Origin: Myxococcales bacterium
GTDB lineage: Bacteria > Myxococcota_A > Polyangia > Polyangiales > Polyangiaceae
Assembly (NCBI GenBank): GCA_004193285.1
Contig: SECP01000043.1
Location: 1-64,000, forward strand
DNA length: 64,000 nt
Direction of reading: 5' to 3'
The position numbers were made by a program, and so were the translations under genes. Below, piece after piece: positions 1 through 9,548 of this stretch (position 1 is its first letter; each line of letters begins with the position of its first letter). The notes under the pieces are model-generated. The model was given only the letters and a program-made list of their open reading frames with translations. It did no database searches and had not been told where the DNA came from.

Positions 1-573
1 GTGCCCGGGCTGCCGATGGACGCGAGCGGGTGGCGCAACGTGCGCATCGGTGGCGGCGGGTACGTGACCGGCCTCGTCTTCCACCCGACGGCCGCGGGGT
101 TGCTCTACGCGCGCACCGACATGGGCGGCCTCTACCGCTACGACGCCACGCGTTCGGAGTGGGTTCCGTTGCTCGATTGGATTGGACGCACCCACGCCCA
201 TCACTACGGCATTCTTTCCGTGGCGCTCGACGCGCAGGACCCGAGCAAGGTGTACGCGATGGCCGGCACCAACACGGACCCGAGTTGGGCCGGCAAGGGC
301 GCGCTGCTTCGCTCGAAGGACGGAGGCGCCACTTGGGAGCAAATTGACTTACAGGGTGCGGCGGTCGGCGGGCTCGCGGGAGTGTACGTCGGTGCGAACG
401 AAGAGGGGCGCGGCGCGGGTGAGCGGCTGGTGGTCGACCCCAACTCGGGCACGACGCTCTTCATGGGGCCGACGAAGGCGGGTTTGTGGAACAGCGTGGA
501 CAGCGGCAGCACGTGGACGCAAGTCATCGCGACGGGGCTCGAACGCGTCCATCCGCCGGCGCACGGCAACTGA
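1..573 (+). pseudogene. 3'-truncated copy of a GH74-type propeller gene (5' end outside window)
   Basis: The reading frame is open from the window edge and matches, nearly base for base, positions 5575-6114 of the intact GH74 lipoprotein gene 5 kb downstream. Shared motifs include WRNVRIGGGGYVTGLVFHP and the BNR-like block DGGATWEQ. Homology stops abruptly near base 540; a short unrelated tail (ERVHPPAHGN) then leads to a stop, so about 530 C-terminal residues of the family are missing. The true 5' end lies outside the window, so I cannot tell whether a lipobox start survives. It is either a relic of a tandem duplication or a partial copy left by recombination. The lost half includes most propeller blades, so activity is unlikely. 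Confidence 0.72.
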
Positions 574-709
574 GGCGTATTTGCCACCCTGCACGCGCGG
601 CCGGAACGTCATTCTAGCGTCATACGAGGCAGAATCTGCGTAAACGTAATCCTCACGATACACGGCCGGGAGTACCTTCGCGGCCCGCCTGGAGCCGCGG
701 ACACGTCCG

Positions 710-1582
710 ATGATGAAGATCGAAAGCCGGAGCCCCATGGACATCGACAAGCTGCCTCCTTGGGACGACAACAACGCGTCCTCTACTGACGACCCCGCGC
801 ACACGCCGACCGGGGGTCTCCTTAGCCCCTACGCCTTCGATAGTGACCAGCGCACCCTCGTCGGCATCGGCCCGGCTCCAGGCGCGCGTCGGTCGCGACC
901 CGTCGCCCACGCGCCTGAGAGCGAGCGCATGCCTCAGTCCGAGCCCCCGGGCCCGTTCATCGCGGAGGATGAAGACGAGCTTCCTAGCCGGTTGCCCCGG
1001 CGAAGACTAAGCCGACGCGCGGCGTGGGTGTCCGGCGTGATTCTCGTGCCGTTGGCGGTCGTCGGACTGGTGCGCGGCGTGTCGATGCATGGCCCGACTC
1101 CGCAGGAACCCGCGCGCGCGGCCGCGGCACCGCTTCCTCCAATCGCGGAAGCGAACGAGCAAAAGACGGCCTCTGCCGCGCGCGACAACGCCGAGTCACC
1201 TCCCGATGAAGCGCCGGACGCGGACGGCGCCGAAGCGCCGGTTCCGCTCGAGGCGTTGCCCCCGCTACCGCGGAGCGCTCCGACGGCCGAGAAGGTGTCG
1301 CGAGAGGTGGCTCCACTCAGCGTGAGCCTGCCGGAGATCCCGCCGTCGCCGGACGTCGTGGACACGGCGAAGGGCAGCGCCAACGCCGGCACCATCAACG
1401 TCGCGTCCACTCCCCCCTCGAACATCGTGCTGGACGGCCGCCCCATCGGCATGTCGCCGCGCGTCGTGCGAGTCCCAGTCGGTTCGCACACGGTCGTCCT
1501 CATTCATCCGCTCTACGGCCGCCGCTCGCTGAGCGTGAAGGTACGCCCCGGCGCAACGACGAGCGCGGCAGCGGAGTTCTGA
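710..1582 (+). CDS. PEGA-domain membrane protein
   Basis: 290 aa. The acidic, Pro-rich N-terminus (1-100) precedes an RRR cluster and one transmembrane segment at about 104-123 (WVSGVILVPLAVVGLVRGV). A Pro/Ala/Glu-rich linker follows, then a C-terminal PEGA domain (about 226-290) with the typical S(T/P)P..I.LDGRPIGMSP..V.VPVGSH.V pattern. PEGA domains are surface or periplasmic beta-modules, frequent in myxobacterial kinases and lipoproteins; this protein has no kinase or other enzyme domain. The predicted topology is cytoplasmic N-terminus and periplasmic PEGA domain. An alternative start is the ATG at 737. Its 3' end overlaps the convergent PLP-enzyme gene by 70 bp. Specific role unknown. 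Confidence 0.8.
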   Translation: MMKIESRSPMDIDKLPPWDDNNASSTDDPAHTPTGGLLSPYAFDSDQRTLVGIGPAPGARRSRPVAHAPESERMPQSEPPGPFIAEDEDELPSRLPRRRLSRRAAWVSGVILVPLAVVGLVRGVSMHGPTPQEPARAAAAPLPPIAEANEQKTASAARDNAESPPDEAPDADGAEAPVPLEALPPLPRSAPTAEKVSREVAPLSVSLPEIPPSPDVVDTAKGSANAGTINVASTPPSNIVLDGRPIGMSPRVVRVPVGSHTVVLIHPLYGRRSLSVKVRPGATTSAAAEF

Positions 1583-2811
1583 GGCGGACGTGGTTGGACG
1601 GCTCGCGAGAGCGCTCCGACCAAGCCGGCCACGTCTTCACGCGTATGATTGCGCGTGAACACGAGGCGGATGCCGGCATGGCCGCGGGCGACCGCCGGGA
1701 AGACCGCGATGTTCACGAAGTAGCCAGCGCTCTGCAGCTCGGTCGCCACGTCCATGGCGGTCTCCTCGGCGCCTACCTCCATGAAGCGGATCGGCGTCGT
1801 CGGACTGCCGCTCACCCGCAGGCCCTCGCGCCGCGCGAGGTCATCGAAGAGCTGAATCCGCTCCATGACCTCGGCCTGGAGCGCGTCGATTTCCGGTGAG
1901 GCGAGGATCTCCGCGCTAGCGACCGCCGCTCCTAGCAGCGCCGGTTGCATCGGGCCGGAGAAGATCATGGTGCCGCCGCAGCTGAAAATGGCCTCCTTGA
2001 GCTCCTCGGTCGGGGTCACGATGACGGCGCCGGCCGCGCCCATGGCCTTGGCCATGCTCAGCACGACGACGGCCCGCTCGTGGCCGCCGTGCACGCCCAG
2101 CACGCTGCCCGCGCCGCGTCGGCCAGCAAATGCCATGCCGTGGGCGTCGTCGATGTAGGCGTGGAGCTGCGGCAGGCGATCGAGTAGCGAGTACAGGCCA
2201 GGTACATCGACGTGATCGCCGTGCATGCTGTAGATCCCGTCGCACAGATAAAAGACGCGATCGTGGGTCGCCGCGAGCTCGCGCGCGCGGGACTCCAACA
2301 GATCCAGCCGATTGTGTGGGACCGCCTCGCATGTGCTGCCTTGCTCGCGCAGCGTCGGCAAAACGGCTTGAACGCTGGCGTGCACGAACAGGTCGTAGAG
2401 CACCGCGTCTCGCTCCGTGACCATCACGGGCAACGCCGCCATGTGGCCGAGCGACGTCGTGGACGCGACCGTGAGCGGCCGCCCCTCGAAGATTCGGGAT
2501 AAAGCCGCCTCTAGCCGCGTATACAGCGGCGCCGAGACATAGGCGCGCGACGACGGGAACTGCGTCCCGTAGCGCAAGACCGCTTCGCACGATGCGGTCT
2601 TGAGCCGCACGTCCGTCTCTAGGCCCAGGTACGAGCAGCTCCCGAACGTGACGAGGCTCTTGCCGCTGATCAATAGCTTGCGACCGTCGCAGTGTTGATT
2701 CTCTGCGGTCAGGTGAAAGATGCCGCGGTTGGTCAGCGCGCGGGCGGTGTTCTTGACGAGGTTGACGCGATCAGCGACGCGAAGCTGCGGTGAGCGACTC
2801 GGCTTGGACAT
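1513..2811 (-). CDS. PLP-dependent alpha-oxoamine-synthase-type enzyme
   Basis: 432 aa from the ATG at 2811, chosen because GAAGGAG sits 8 nt upstream; the frame stays open to 3141 but that extension is low-complexity basic sequence. The fold is class-II aminotransferase of the 8-amino-7-oxononanoate synthase / serine palmitoyltransferase family. The cofactor motif DDAHG (His 224) lies in DDAHGMAFAGRRGAGS, and the likely Schiff-base lysine is K255 in LSMAKAMGAAGA. These enzymes condense an amino acid with an acyl thioester. There are no biotin or sphingolipid genes nearby, so the substrate is unknown; in this lineage sphingolipid, biotin or natural-product roles are all possible. It is transcribed divergently from the histidine kinase. 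Confidence 0.85.
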   Translation of the reverse strand: MSKPSRSPQLRVADRVNLVKNTARALTNRGIFHLTAENQHCDGRKLLISGKSLVTFGSCSYLGLETDVRLKTASCEAVLRYGTQFPSSRAYVSAPLYTRLEAALSRIFEGRPLTVASTTSLGHMAALPVMVTERDAVLYDLFVHASVQAVLPTLREQGSTCEAVPHNRLDLLESRARELAATHDRVFYLCDGIYSMHGDHVDVPGLYSLLDRLPQLHAYIDDAHGMAFAGRRGAGSVLGVHGGHERAVVVLSMAKAMGAAGAVIVTPTEELKEAIFSCGGTMIFSGPMQPALLGAAVASAEILASPEIDALQAEVMERIQLFDDLARREGLRVSGSPTTPIRFMEVGAEETAMDVATELQSAGYFVNIAVFPAVARGHAGIRLVFTRNHTREDVAGLVGALSRAVQPRPPQNSAAALVVAPGRTFTLSERRP

Positions 2812-3257
2812 GCGAATGGTCTCCTTCGGATAGAGGTGCCCCGTTCCCAGTCGCGCGCGGTGCGTCTGGGTGTCTTCGGGAGTGGGCTCGGCAGAGCTCA
2901 CTTGCGGTCGCGCACCGCGATTGGTGTTGCGACGCCACTCGGAGCTACGGCCAAGTCCGCGTCGGACTTTCGATCGTGCGCGTCGATTTCGCCCTTTCGA
3001 CTTCACTCCGAGGTGTTGTCGCCTGCATACGACGGCTCGCTTGGATACACGTTGTCGCTTGCGTACGACAGAGCGGCGCGCCCGTACCGGCTCGCCGCGT
3101 CGGAAAATTGACGCCGGCTTCGCGCCGACGACGAAGAACACCTACGAATTATGCAAGAAATAAGTGACTAAACGCAGAGGTCTTCGAAGGCAGCGTTTGC
3201 TGCTCTAGAGTGTCGTCCGGGCGGCTGCCCCCGGGGGGGCTTTGCCCGCCGTAAGTC
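2812..3257. other. Divergent intergenic region
   Basis: This 446-bp stretch separates the divergent PLP enzyme and histidine-kinase genes, so both promoters should lie here. The only compositional signal I see is an AT-richer patch (about 3143-3176, containing aattatgcaagaaataag). The open frames across it encode Arg-rich, low-complexity peptides and look non-coding. No convincing -35/-10 pair or terminator was found. Confidence 0.4.
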
Positions 3258-5192
3258 ATGAGCCTCGCTACCGTCCTCTCGATCGCAGCCGCAGCCCTGG
3301 AGCTCGTGATCGGTTTGTTGGCGCTGGGCTTCGGGCGGGCTCCGGGGTGGAAGCACTTTCAAACTTTCGCTTGGGTCGCGTTTTCGGCGGCCGCATACAG
3401 CGGCGGAGATGCCGTGTTCACTTCTGGGCCCGGCGTCGCGCCTTGGGTTCCCTGGGTGGGCCGGTTGAACCTGGCCTCAGCGCTTTGTCATTGCGCCTTG
3501 TGGATCGTGTATTGCCGCGTCCAATACAAGGAGCCGCTCCGGCGCTTCGACCGAGGCGTGCTCGCTGGGCTGGGCGCGCTGGCGGCGGCCGCCTTCGTTC
3601 CCAACTTGATGACGACCTCCGGCCACGTCGTAGAGACCGTGCACTGGGCCGGGGTGACATATCGCATCCCCGTCACGACGCCCTTCGGCTCGCTCGTCGT
3701 CCCCTTCGTGCTGCTGGCCCTGTCGATGCCGGCGGTCACGTACTTTCGAAAGGCGCGCCGAGGCGTGCCGGGGGCGCGGGCCCACTGGCTCGGATTCTCG
3801 ATCCTTTACCTCACCGCGCTCAACGAAGTACTGGTCGTGCTCGGCGTGCTCGACAACCTCTACCTCGCCGACTTGGGGTTCTTGGCGGTCGTGCTCTCGG
3901 TCGCGGGCGAGATGATGTTTCGCGTGGCCGGCGACGCGCGTCGCTTGCAGCAGCTTTCCGCGGAGCTGTCGCTCGAGGTCGCAGAGCGCACGCGCGAGCT
4001 CAGCGAAACACGCGACAATCTGATCCGCGCCGAACGCTTGGCCGCCTTGGGGCGCCTGGCGGCAAGCGTGGGTCACGAAATCAACAACCCGCTATCTTAC
4101 GTGGTCGGCAACCTCGAGTACCTTGCGAAAGAGCTGGAGGCGACGCACAGCCCGGCCCTGCTCGAGGCGGTGCGCGACGCGACGAGTGGAGCGAGCCGCA
4201 TCCGCCGCATCGTCCACGAGCTCAAGGTGTTCGCGCGCGGCTCCGACCAAGAGAAGCGCGAGCTGGTCGACGTTCGCGAGGCGATGGACGCGGCCATCAA
4301 GCTGGTTTGGGGCGCGCTCCGTCACCGCACGCGGCTCGAGACGAACATCGAGCAAGTGCCCCGCGTCCTGGCAGACTCGACACGACTCACCCAGGTCTTC
4401 GTCAACGTGCTCATGAACGCGCTCCAGGCCATGCCCGAAGAGCGAGTCGGTCAAGCCGACTCGTTGATTCGGGTGAACGTCGGCCTGCGCGCGGACAATC
4501 GCATCGCGGTGACGGTCACGGACAATGGTCGCGGCATCGCCGCGCAAGATCGGCCACGACTCTTCGAGCCCTTCTTCTCGACCAAGCCCCAAGAACAAGG
4601 CAGCGGACTCGGGCTGTTCGTGTCCTTCGGCATCGTCACCGCCATCGGTGGCAGCCTCGAGGTCGAGAGCGCGCTCGGCGTAGGCACGACCGTGAGCATC
4701 ATGCTCCCCCCGTCCGCCCCCGCGGTGGCTGCCGTCGAGAGCGTACCTTCGTTACCGCTCCTCACGGCGCGCCGCCGTCTGCTGGTCGTCGATGACGACG
4801 TCTTGGTCGCGCGCACGCTGGGCCGCCTCTTGAAGGGCCACGACGTGGACGTCGCCAGCAGTGGGCGCGACGCGCTCGAGCGGCTGAGCAAGGACCGCGA
4901 CTACGATCTCGTGCTCTGCGATCTGATGATGCCGGACCTCACCGGCATGGACGTATTCGAGGAGATCGAGCGCAAGTATCCGTCGCTCGCCGACCGTATC
5001 GTGTTCATCAGCGGCGGCGGCCTCACGGAACGTTCGCGCGCGTTCATCGAGCGCCACGCCGACCGCGTGCTGCCCAAGCCGATCGACAGCCGCCAGCTCG
5101 CCAAGCTCCTCGCCAAGTTGGTGCCCGATTCGGAGCCCAATCAATCCGTCGCGCTCGCGCCCGTTGCCGCAACCAGCGTGAGCGACCCCTAG
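3258..5192 (+). CDS. Membrane-bound hybrid sensor histidine kinase with C-terminal receiver domain
   Basis: 644 aa. Residues 1-220 hold six or seven hydrophobic segments and look like an integral-membrane sensor. A coiled stretch (about 225-260) leads to the HisKA dimerisation domain with phospho-acceptor His 273 in VGHEINNPLS. The HATPase domain carries DNGRGIA and GSGLGLFVS. The C-terminal receiver (about 515-635) has an acidic DDD pocket, phospho-acceptor Asp 555 in LCDLMMPD and the conserved Lys 607 in VLPKP. The architecture implies phosphotransfer from His to the fused receiver, then to an unlinked partner; no output regulator is adjacent. The signal sensed is unknown. No strong RBS precedes the start. 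Confidence 0.9.
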   Translation: MSLATVLSIAAAALELVIGLLALGFGRAPGWKHFQTFAWVAFSAAAYSGGDAVFTSGPGVAPWVPWVGRLNLASALCHCALWIVYCRVQYKEPLRRFDRGVLAGLGALAAAAFVPNLMTTSGHVVETVHWAGVTYRIPVTTPFGSLVVPFVLLALSMPAVTYFRKARRGVPGARAHWLGFSILYLTALNEVLVVLGVLDNLYLADLGFLAVVLSVAGEMMFRVAGDARRLQQLSAELSLEVAERTRELSETRDNLIRAERLAALGRLAASVGHEINNPLSYVVGNLEYLAKELEATHSPALLEAVRDATSGASRIRRIVHELKVFARGSDQEKRELVDVREAMDAAIKLVWGALRHRTRLETNIEQVPRVLADSTRLTQVFVNVLMNALQAMPEERVGQADSLIRVNVGLRADNRIAVTVTDNGRGIAAQDRPRLFEPFFSTKPQEQGSGLGLFVSFGIVTAIGGSLEVESALGVGTTVSIMLPPSAPAVAAVESVPSLPLLTARRRLLVVDDDVLVARTLGRLLKGHDVDVASSGRDALERLSKDRDYDLVLCDLMMPDLTGMDVFEEIERKYPSLADRIVFISGGGLTERSRAFIERHADRVLPKPIDSRQLAKLLAKLVPDSEPNQSVALAPVAATSVSDP

Positions 5193-5304
5193 CGGCTCTG
5201 GGACGGCTGGATCCGCGTCGCCGCGCGCTTCCGGCGCTGCCGAAGAGCGTCGGTGACCACTGAAAAGCCATGCAGGACGCGCTGACTTTTGGCATGTCCT
5301 ACCC

Positions 5305-7722
5305 ATGCAACTGGTTCGTTCACGTCGCTTTCCGTTTCGTCGCTTCGCCTTCGGGGTTGGCCTGGTCGGTGTCGGGAGTCTGTTGCTGTCGGCGACCGCG
5401 TGCGGCGGGGATTCGACGAACGCCCCGGGCGCGGGCGCGGGTGGCTCACCGGCAGGGACGGCGGGCACGGCGGGCTCGGCCGGCTCGGTAGGCGGGAGCG
5501 CGACCGGCGGGAGCGGGACACAGAGCGGCGGCGGCGGTGGCGGCGGGTCGAGCGCGACGGGCGGGGGCGGCGGTGTGCCCGGGCTGCCGATGGACGCGAG
5601 CGGGTGGCGCAACGTGCGCATCGGTGGCGGCGGGTACGTGACCGGCCTCGTCTTCCACCCGACCGCCGCGGGGGTGCTCTACGCGCGCACTGACATGGGC
5701 GGCCTCTACCGCTACGACGCCGCTCGCTCCGAGTGGGTTCCGTTGCTCGATTGGATTGGACGCACCCACGCCCATCACTACGGCATTCTTTCCGTCGCGC
5801 TCGACGCGCAGGACCCGAGCAAGGTGTACGCGATGGCCGGCACCAACACCGACCCTACTTGGGCCGGCAAGGGCGCGCTGCTCCGCTCGAAGGACGGGGG
5901 CGCAACTTGGGAGCAGATCGACTTACAGGGCGCGGCCGTCGGCGGGCTCGCGGGAGTGTACGTCGGTGCGAACGAGGAGGGGCGAGGCGCCGGCGAGCGG
6001 CTGGTGGTCGACCCCAACTTGGGCACGACGCTCTTCATGGGGACGACGAAGGCGGGTTTGTGGAAGAGCGTGGACAGCGGCAGCACGTGGACGCAGGTCG
6101 TCGCGACGGGCCTTGCGGCGGATACGAACGTGCTCTTCGTGCACGTGGACCCCGCATCGAGCACGAGCGGCACGGCGTCGAAGACCTTGCTCGTGAGCAC
6201 CGCCGCAGGCGTCCTCGTGAGCAAGGACGGCGGGGCCACCTTCGCGCCTTTGGCGGGGCAGCCGGCGGGCGAAATGGCTATTCGCGCCAGCCAGTCGGGC
6301 AGCACCGTTTACCTCACGTACTCTTCCAACGCAGGTCCGAACAACAGTGAGAGCGCAGGCGGTGGCGTCTACGTGATGACGACCACCGAGCTTGCGCCGA
6401 CCGAGGTGACACCGCCCGGGTGGGCCTTCGCGTACGGCGGCGTCAGCGTGGACCCTGCAGATCCGAAGCACGTCATCGTCGCGAGCTTGTTCAACTGGAA
6501 CAAGGAAGACCTCTACGAGTCCAAGGATGGGGGCGCAACGTGGAAGGCCCTTGCGGTCGAAAGCGTGATCGACACCAAAGCCTATCCGCACGTGGACGCC
6601 AGTCACATCCACTGGGTGACGGACGTAAAGCTCAATCCGGGGGACGCGAGCAAGCTGTCGTTCGTGACCGGGCAAGGAGTCTATTCGTGCACGGGCCTGG
6701 GTACGAAGCTCGCCTGCACGTTCGACAACGCGGGGCTCGAGGAGCTCGTCCCGCTGCAGCTAGTGAGCCCGCCCACGGGCGCGCCGCTCATCTCCGTGGT
6801 GGGCGATCGGGACGGATTTCGCCACGATGACCTCACGCTGTCGCCGCCCGTGTTCATGCCGAAGAAGGGCACCACGCGGTCGCTCGCGGTGGCGTGGAAG
6901 GCACCGACGACCCTCGTCAAAACCTTCGACGTAGCGCCGTTCGGCGCCATCTCCACCGATAGCGGTACGACGTGGAAGGACTTTGCGACGTACCCGGCCA
7001 GCGCCGTCAACTGCGTCGAGTACTTCTGCGGCCTGCGCAACATCGCGGTCTCGGCGGATGGCGACACCATCGTTTGGTCACCGGTCAACGCCGCGACCTC
7101 GTTCTCTACGGACGCGGGCGCGACCTGGAAGCCTTCGACCGGGATTCGGTCGGAGATGCCCAAGCTGCCGGCCAAACCGGTTGCGGATACGGTGAACCCC
7201 GACAAGTTCTACGCGTTCGACGTGATGAGCGGCGCCGTGTACCGCAGCCTCGACAGCGGCGCGTCGTTCATTCCTAGCCCGGGCATCATCCCCCACGCCA
7301 CCGCCGACTGGTACGCCGCCAACTACGAGTTGGCGGTCGCGCCCGGTCAGGAGGGTCACGTGTGGGCCGCCGTTGCGGACGGCAACACCTCCGGTTCGGA
7401 TGCGGGCAAAGGGCTGTACCGTTCGACCGACTCAGGCGAGACGTTTGCGCAAGTCGCCCCGGCCGCGGTCACGGCCGCTTTCCGGCTCGGCTTCGGCGCC
7501 CCCGCGACTGGCGCAACCTATCCCACGATTTACGTGTTCGGTACGGTAGAAGGAGCGGACGGCGTGTTCCGCTCCACAGATGAGGGCGCGACGTGGAAGC
7601 GCCTCACCGACGACAAGCACCAGTTCGGCACGGTGCACCAAGTGATCGGCGATCCGAAGCTCTTCGGCCGCGTTTACGTTGCGGCCGAAGGGCGAGGGAT
7701 CCTTTACGCAACCATCGAGTGA
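5305..7722 (+). CDS. GH74-type (xyloglucanase-like) BNR-propeller lipoprotein
   Basis: 805 aa. The N-terminus is a lipoprotein signal with lipobox LLSATAC, followed by a Gly/Ser/Thr-rich linker (about 37-92). From there the sequence has the GH74/sialidase-like tandem propeller signature: WRNVRIGGGGYVTG.VFHP, YARTDMGGLYRYD, and repeated S.DGG.TW Asp-box motifs. Known GH74 enzymes cut xyloglucan or related beta-glucans and are secreted; this one should be tethered to the cell surface. Its N-terminal third is duplicated at 1-573. Together with the GH5 lipoprotein at 62.4 kb it suggests plant-polymer degradation. I did not locate the catalytic Asp pair with certainty, so a non-enzymatic propeller cannot be excluded. 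Confidence 0.85.
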   Translation: MQLVRSRRFPFRRFAFGVGLVGVGSLLLSATACGGDSTNAPGAGAGGSPAGTAGTAGSAGSVGGSATGGSGTQSGGGGGGGSSATGGGGGVPGLPMDASGWRNVRIGGGGYVTGLVFHPTAAGVLYARTDMGGLYRYDAARSEWVPLLDWIGRTHAHHYGILSVALDAQDPSKVYAMAGTNTDPTWAGKGALLRSKDGGATWEQIDLQGAAVGGLAGVYVGANEEGRGAGERLVVDPNLGTTLFMGTTKAGLWKSVDSGSTWTQVVATGLAADTNVLFVHVDPASSTSGTASKTLLVSTAAGVLVSKDGGATFAPLAGQPAGEMAIRASQSGSTVYLTYSSNAGPNNSESAGGGVYVMTTTELAPTEVTPPGWAFAYGGVSVDPADPKHVIVASLFNWNKEDLYESKDGGATWKALAVESVIDTKAYPHVDASHIHWVTDVKLNPGDASKLSFVTGQGVYSCTGLGTKLACTFDNAGLEELVPLQLVSPPTGAPLISVVGDRDGFRHDDLTLSPPVFMPKKGTTRSLAVAWKAPTTLVKTFDVAPFGAISTDSGTTWKDFATYPASAVNCVEYFCGLRNIAVSADGDTIVWSPVNAATSFSTDAGATWKPSTGIRSEMPKLPAKPVADTVNPDKFYAFDVMSGAVYRSLDSGASFIPSPGIIPHATADWYAANYELAVAPGQEGHVWAAVADGNTSGSDAGKGLYRSTDSGETFAQVAPAAVTAAFRLGFGAPATGATYPTIYVFGTVEGADGVFRSTDEGATWKRLTDDKHQFGTVHQVIGDPKLFGRVYVAAEGRGILYATIE

Positions 7723-7728
7723 CCTGGC

Positions 7729-9438
7729 TCAGCCTCCAAACTCTACGCCGAGCATGAAGCGGTACTGCGCGTAGAGGAAGGGTACGCCGGTGACGCTGGG
7801 GATGGGGAGCGCGATGTAGGTGGGGTCGCACGTGAGGTAGAAGCCGCGCGCGACTTTCCATTCGACGCCGAGGAAGCTGAGGCCGAAGTACGGACCGAAG
7901 CTGTACTTGTCCGCGCCGACCAGATCGAACAGCAGGAGTGAGCCGCCCGCAGAGACGGTGGTGCGCACGTTGATGGTTTCGTACTTGAGCTGCCAGCGGC
8001 GGATGAGGCTCAGGTAGCCGTTGGCGGAGCCTTTGCGGATGCGACCGGGGTTCGTCGCGACGTACGGGTTCCATTCCGCGTCGAAGCCCAGCACCCATTC
8101 GCGGCTCAGCTGATAATGAAGTCCGGCGCCAGTCGAAAAGGCGGCGTTATCGTAGGAGGCGCCGATCGCCAAGCGACCGAAGAACGCGCCCGCCTTGTCG
8201 ACGTTGCCAGGCACCGCCGCGTCACTGGTACCGGCGAATGCGGCCGCTGGGCCGTCGATGGGGCCCTGCTCGTCTGCTCGCGCGGTGCCGGTGTGAAAGA
8301 GAAATGCGAATGCGAGCACGGCGGCAGCGGAGCGGCGACGACGGACACCGAGGACGAACGCGAGCCCCAGCGCGGTGAACAACGCGAGGCTCGACGAGCT
8401 GGGCGCTAGCCCTGAGAAGCTGCAGCCCAAGGTGGGTGAGCCGTACTTTTTCTCCGGCGCGTCGCACCAATTGTTGTCCAAGCTGCAGTCCGCGGAGTCG
8501 TCGTAGGCGACGTAGCTGTCCAGCGTCTCGTCGATGGCTTCCTTCTTCTGCTCGATGGAAAGCGACGGGTCGATGAGATGCGTGAGCATGAGGGCGCTCG
8601 CTTCGCCGGCGAGCTGGTGACGCTCCGTGCGGAGCTCGTCCGGGTCGTCGCACACGTCCAGCTCGGACGCGTGGGGCGGGCCGTCTTTCGCTTCTTCCAG
8701 CGTGTGTTCCGTGTAGTCGACCCAGTTCAGAACCACCCGAATTTTGCCCGGTTCTTCAGGGTTTCGGAAGGTGTGGGTAAAGCTGTCTTGCATCGCGTGC
8801 AGACCTCGCCCGGCGTTCAAGAAGAAGCTCGGGACGTAAACGTCGACCTGACCTCGAATCGAGAGCGTCACGGTGAGCTTTTCGCGCTTGTCCGGGTCGG
8901 GCTGGCCGTCTGCATCGAGACCATCCAGCGCCGCCCACATGCGCTCGCGGATGTAGTTGCGGCACTTCTCGACCGCCGATTTCGAGCCGCCCGGCTCGTC
9001 CTCATCTGGCGCGCGAAGGCAGTGCTCGTGCTGCGTCAAAGGATCCGAAGCTTCCGGACTGAGATTCTTCAGATCCAGAGGGCCGTGCTCCTTGATGTCG
9101 TTGTCGCGCACGCCCAACAGAAGCGTCGTACCGCCGATGTCGCTCAGCGCCTTCGGCACGCTGAACGGAACGTCGTCAATCAGCGCTTGATCTTCGCCGC
9201 GCGCAGGGAGTGCGCGACCCTGCTCAGGGTATTGCCCGCGCGCGGTGTTCCAAGCGCTACTCGTGATGTCTTCATGGCAACTCTTGGTGGCCGCCGAGCC
9301 GGTCGAGAAGGCGAGCGCGGCAGTCGGCGTCGCTGCGACCAAACTGACAATACATATTTGCCACGCGGCGCGCGCCGACAGGGGGCGTGCAGCAAGGTCT
9401 CGTTCTGAACTAAGCAATTTTGAACCGGGGAACGGCAT
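7729..9438 (-). CDS. Fused ORF: secreted zinc-phospholipase-C-like protein plus outer-membrane beta-barrel
   Basis: 569 aa. A signal peptide (about 23-43) precedes FSTGSAATKSCHEDIT and later LHAMQDSFTHTF, a His pattern reminiscent of zinc-dependent phospholipase C / S1-P1-type proteins. Around residues 340-366 the sequence reads LGCSFSG, then a hydrophobic segment, then RRRR, which resembles a MYXO-CTERM sorting tail that normally ends a protein. Without a stop it runs into a second signal-peptide-like segment (SAAAVLAFAFLFHTGTARA) and a roughly 180-residue beta-barrel-like domain ending in FMLGVEFGG. It therefore looks like two genes joined in frame near position 8340. RBS for a separate downstream start is not evident. 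Function is inferred from motifs only. Confidence 0.6.
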   Translation of the reverse strand: MPFPGSKLLSSERDLAARPLSARAAWQICIVSLVAATPTAALAFSTGSAATKSCHEDITSSAWNTARGQYPEQGRALPARGEDQALIDDVPFSVPKALSDIGGTTLLLGVRDNDIKEHGPLDLKNLSPEASDPLTQHEHCLRAPDEDEPGGSKSAVEKCRNYIRERMWAALDGLDADGQPDPDKREKLTVTLSIRGQVDVYVPSFFLNAGRGLHAMQDSFTHTFRNPEEPGKIRVVLNWVDYTEHTLEEAKDGPPHASELDVCDDPDELRTERHQLAGEASALMLTHLIDPSLSIEQKKEAIDETLDSYVAYDDSADCSLDNNWCDAPEKKYGSPTLGCSFSGLAPSSSSLALFTALGLAFVLGVRRRRSAAAVLAFAFLFHTGTARADEQGPIDGPAAAFAGTSDAAVPGNVDKAGAFFGRLAIGASYDNAAFSTGAGLHYQLSREWVLGFDAEWNPYVATNPGRIRKGSANGYLSLIRRWQLKYETINVRTTVSAGGSLLLFDLVGADKYSFGPYFGLSFLGVEWKVARGFYLTCDPTYIALPIPSVTGVPFLYAQYRFMLGVEFGG

Positions 9439-9548
9439 ATTGTCGCGCTCCTCCGCAAGAGGCGTGCCGTTAGTACAAAATTGTCTAGGTCGCCATCTTG
9501 GCGCGACGGCTACCCCCGCTGCTCCACCGTCTCAACCGGAGCCACTGG

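Noticed and set aside
3242-4795. 517-aa alternative ORF over the histidine kinase
   Set aside because: It lies in the other frame of the kinase gene, is Arg-rich, and has no RBS or domain.
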